A DNA stretch of 64,000 bases, from positions 124,001 through 188,000 of the forward strand of contig JAUYRZ010000048.1 in NCBI GenBank assembly GCA_030695565.1, read 5' to 3'. The notes under the pieces are model-generated. The model had not been told where the DNA came from and ran no database searches. It worked only from the letters and a program-made list of their open reading frames with translations. The DNA is from Archangium sp. GTDB lineage: Bacteria; Myxococcota; Myxococcia; Myxococcales; Myxococcaceae. The translations under genes and the position numbers were made by a program. Positions 62,379-64,000 of this stretch are shown in pieces. The first letter of the stretch is position 1; each line of letters begins with the position of its first letter.

Positions 62379-63602
62379 TCATTCGAAGACCAGCCAGCCA
62401 AACCGCGGCAGCGCGTGAAAATCGCCGACGAACAGCGGCGAGAACGACTGCCCTTCGATGTTCGTGCGCCGCGCAATGTGCTCGAGCCGGTACGCATTGA
62501 ACCGCCACCGGTCCCCCTTCACCGGAGGCACGTGCGGCACCGAGGTCAGGTTCGCGATCGGAATCTGCATCTCCGCCGTCCAGTACTCATCGGTATCCGA
62601 GTCATCATCGAGCGTGCCCTTCACGAACACGGCGCTCTTCATGCCCGACTCCCACTTCATCGCCGTCGGCAAATCACTGCGCCGCGCCACGAAGCTCGCG
62701 TCGAAGTTCACGTTGTGCGGAGAGACCTGCAGCTCGTTGTAGGTCTTCCCATCCGCATCGGCGTCGAGGAACACCTCGACCACGTCCTCGTTGTAGATCG
62801 AGTCGTCCTTGTTCCGCAGCGAGCCCCACACATCGGGGTCCTCCGCGCGGAACGCGACGTAGAGAAACGCATCGTCGTACACCATGCGGAACGTCGTCTT
62901 CCGGGTGATGGGACCGCCGTCATAGCTGCGCGTCAGCGGCTGCTCCTTCGCCGTCTGCCACACCGCATCGTCGAGCTTCCCGTCGATCACCGGCGCCTTC
63001 GCGGCCCGCACCATCGAGTACTCCGGCAGCGCCACTTGCCCGGGCGCCTCGAGCTTCGGCCCCAGCACCCGGCCATCACCATCCGAGAGCGCGGCGGTGT
63101 CGATGGGCAGCCGGCCCGAGTCGCTCCAGAAGCCGAGGAACAACCGCAGCGAGCCCTGAATCGCCGGCATCTGAAACCCGTGCACGTCTTCGATGATCTT
63201 CCCCCGCGGCCAACTGCCCAGCGGCGCCGCGCCGTTCTGCAGCTCGTGATCGAGGTTGCCCACCTGCTGGCGGGTCGTCTCATCCATCACGTGCATGAAG
63301 AAGCGCCACTGGCCATTCACCGCCCCGTCAGCGCGGAAGTAGTGCCGCAGCTGCACTTGATCGCCCGCCTTGGGGCGCGCGGGCTCGACGATCGAGCCCA
63401 GGTACGTGACCGCCCCGCCCGCCCACGTCGCCCCGCTCGAATGCGTGAACGAAGCAGGCGGCGCGTCGAGCACTCTCACCTGCCCGCCTTGCACGGGCGC
63501 GGGCGCAGGGCCCCGGGGCGCCTTCGGTTTCGGGCCCGCCTGCTCATCACGGCAGCCCGCAAGGGCCAGCACCACCACCAGAGACAATCGAATCAAGCGC
63601 AT
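62379..63602 (-). CDS. Lipoprotein with carbohydrate-binding CBM9-like domain
   Basis: 407 residues. Signal peptide and lipobox MRLIRLSLVVVLALAGC. A Pro-rich linker is followed by a beta-rich domain (FRADGAVNGQWRFFMHVMDE), then from about 200 the CBM9 type-1 fold: VIDGKLDDAVWQTAKE, FLYVAFRAEDPDVWG, VEVFLDADADGKTYNELQVS and EYWTAEMQIPIANL. CBM9 binds the ends of glucans or xylans. It probably sits on the outer membrane facing outwards. It is convergent with glgP, separated by the REP pair. The substrate is unknown. Confidence 0.85.
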   Translation of the reverse strand: MRLIRLSLVVVLALAGCRDEQAGPKPKAPRGPAPAPVQGGQVRVLDAPPASFTHSSGATWAGGAVTYLGSIVEPARPKAGDQVQLRHYFRADGAVNGQWRFFMHVMDETTRQQVGNLDHELQNGAAPLGSWPRGKIIEDVHGFQMPAIQGSLRLFLGFWSDSGRLPIDTAALSDGDGRVLGPKLEAPGQVALPEYSMVRAAKAPVIDGKLDDAVWQTAKEQPLTRSYDGGPITRKTTFRMVYDDAFLYVAFRAEDPDVWGSLRNKDDSIYNEDVVEVFLDADADGKTYNELQVSPHNVNFDASFVARRSDLPTAMKWESGMKSAVFVKGTLDDDSDTDEYWTAEMQIPIANLTSVPHVPPVKGDRWRFNAYRLEHIARRTNIEGQSFSPLFVGDFHALPRFGWLVFE

Positions 63603-63707
63603 CGCGGCGCGGACACTACGCCTCTCATCGGAGACCGTCCCCCAAGAAAGGCCAAGTCATTCCCGTGACTTGAGGGCGGCACTGTCCATGCTTTGCCCCT
63701 CCCCGCC

Positions 63708-64000
63708 ATGCGCATCGACCTCATCTGGAACGACTCGACGACCACCGTCGACCTCGCCGACGGCCTCGCGACCGTCGGGGGCAGTCCCAAAGACGGCATC
63801 TGCATCGAGGGGCTCCCGCATGGGCTGCTCACGCTCCGTCTCGAAGGAAGCCATCTCAGCGTGACGGCACAACGCTCCGTGAGAGTGGGCGACGCGCTCT
63901 TCCCCGCCCGCGTGGCGCGGCTGCTCATCGAAGGTGAAGAGCTCAAGCTCCCCAACGACGTGGTGATTCGCCGGGTGGTCGACCAGAAGAAGCGCGACTC
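63708..64000 (+). CDS. Possible FHA-like domain protein, N-terminal part (3' truncated by window)
   Basis: About 97 residues from ATG 63708 continue past the window end. A beta-sandwich pattern (MRIDLIWNDSTTTVDLADGL; TVGGSPKDGICIEGLP; LLTLRLEGSHLSVTA; RVGDALFPARVARLLIEGEE) resembles the start of an FHA or FHA-like domain, with a Gly-Gly-Ser in the first phospho-binding loop but no clear Arg. In myxobacteria such domains often precede kinase or sigma-54 activator modules; what follows is not visible. Confidence 0.45.
   Translation, partial: MRIDLIWNDSTTTVDLADGLATVGGSPKDGICIEGLPHGLLTLRLEGSHLSVTAQRSVRVGDALFPARVARLLIEGEELKLPNDVVIRRVVDQKKRD

Overview
The window is high-GC, gene-dense bacterial DNA that most likely comes from a myxobacterium (Myxococcota). 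The support is a surface protein ending in a MYXO-CTERM-like tail, a domain of the Myxococcus paralogous PilZ-like type (TIGR02266) fused to an Hsp70, a 1177-residue Ser/Thr kinase with an ATPase and TPR tail, many short lipoproteins, and long overlapping operons. No rRNA, tRNA, CRISPR array or prophage was seen. One complete insertion sequence is present.

Layout. 1-11.3 kb: end of a probable lipoprotein gene, a protein with a possible Hfq/Sm-like C-terminus, a VWA/HTH operon, a cupredoxin lipoprotein, a large Kelch and Cys-rich surface protein, an exonuclease fused to a degenerate DinG-like helicase, a HAMP membrane protein and a HEAT-repeat protein. 11.4-16.7 kb: alaS, a lipoprotein and a PilZ-like/Hsp70 fusion in overlapping frames. 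16.8-18.9 kb: a calpain-like protease with a small partner gene. 18.95-20.22 kb: an ISAs1-type element with 18-bp inverted ends and a 9-bp target duplication, inserted into a palindromic intergenic repeat. 20.25-30.6 kb: glutamate-cysteine ligase, an EI24/CysZ-like membrane protein, an S41 protease, an outer-membrane protein, GDPD, a TatA-like protein, a zinc-ribbon membrane protein and PhaR. 30.7-33.8 kb: a ParA ATPase and two ArsA/Get3-like ATPases. 33.9-36.9 kb: a TPR lipoprotein, an M48 protease and an outer-membrane protein.

37.0-41.6 kb: two genes for secreted-looking proteins without signal peptides, each followed directly by a TPR gene, on either side of ruvX. One resembles type III secretion translocators or filaments with an SycD-like chaperone. 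41.6-48 kb: a GT-C glycosyltransferase, the large kinase, and a Cys-His-Asp protease-like protein with four 13-residue repeats. 48-55.2 kb: a peptide-binding lipoprotein and the stress/starvation cluster prkA-yeaH-(zinc-ribbon ORF)-spoVR. 55.2-64 kb: M23 peptidase, FIST sensor with hybrid histidine kinase, glycogen phosphorylase, a CBM9 lipoprotein and the start of a possible FHA-like gene.

The strongest leads for new biology are the candidate effector/chaperone pairs together with the two signal-less cysteine-protease-like proteins, the Hfq-like domain on a larger protein, the exonuclease/pseudo-helicase fusion, the PilZ-Hsp70 fusion, and the small zinc-ribbon gene between yeaH and spoVR. 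A family of REP-like palindromes with core CCCTCTCCC...GGGAGAGGG is scattered between genes. All functional calls rest on reading motifs by eye; no database search was run.
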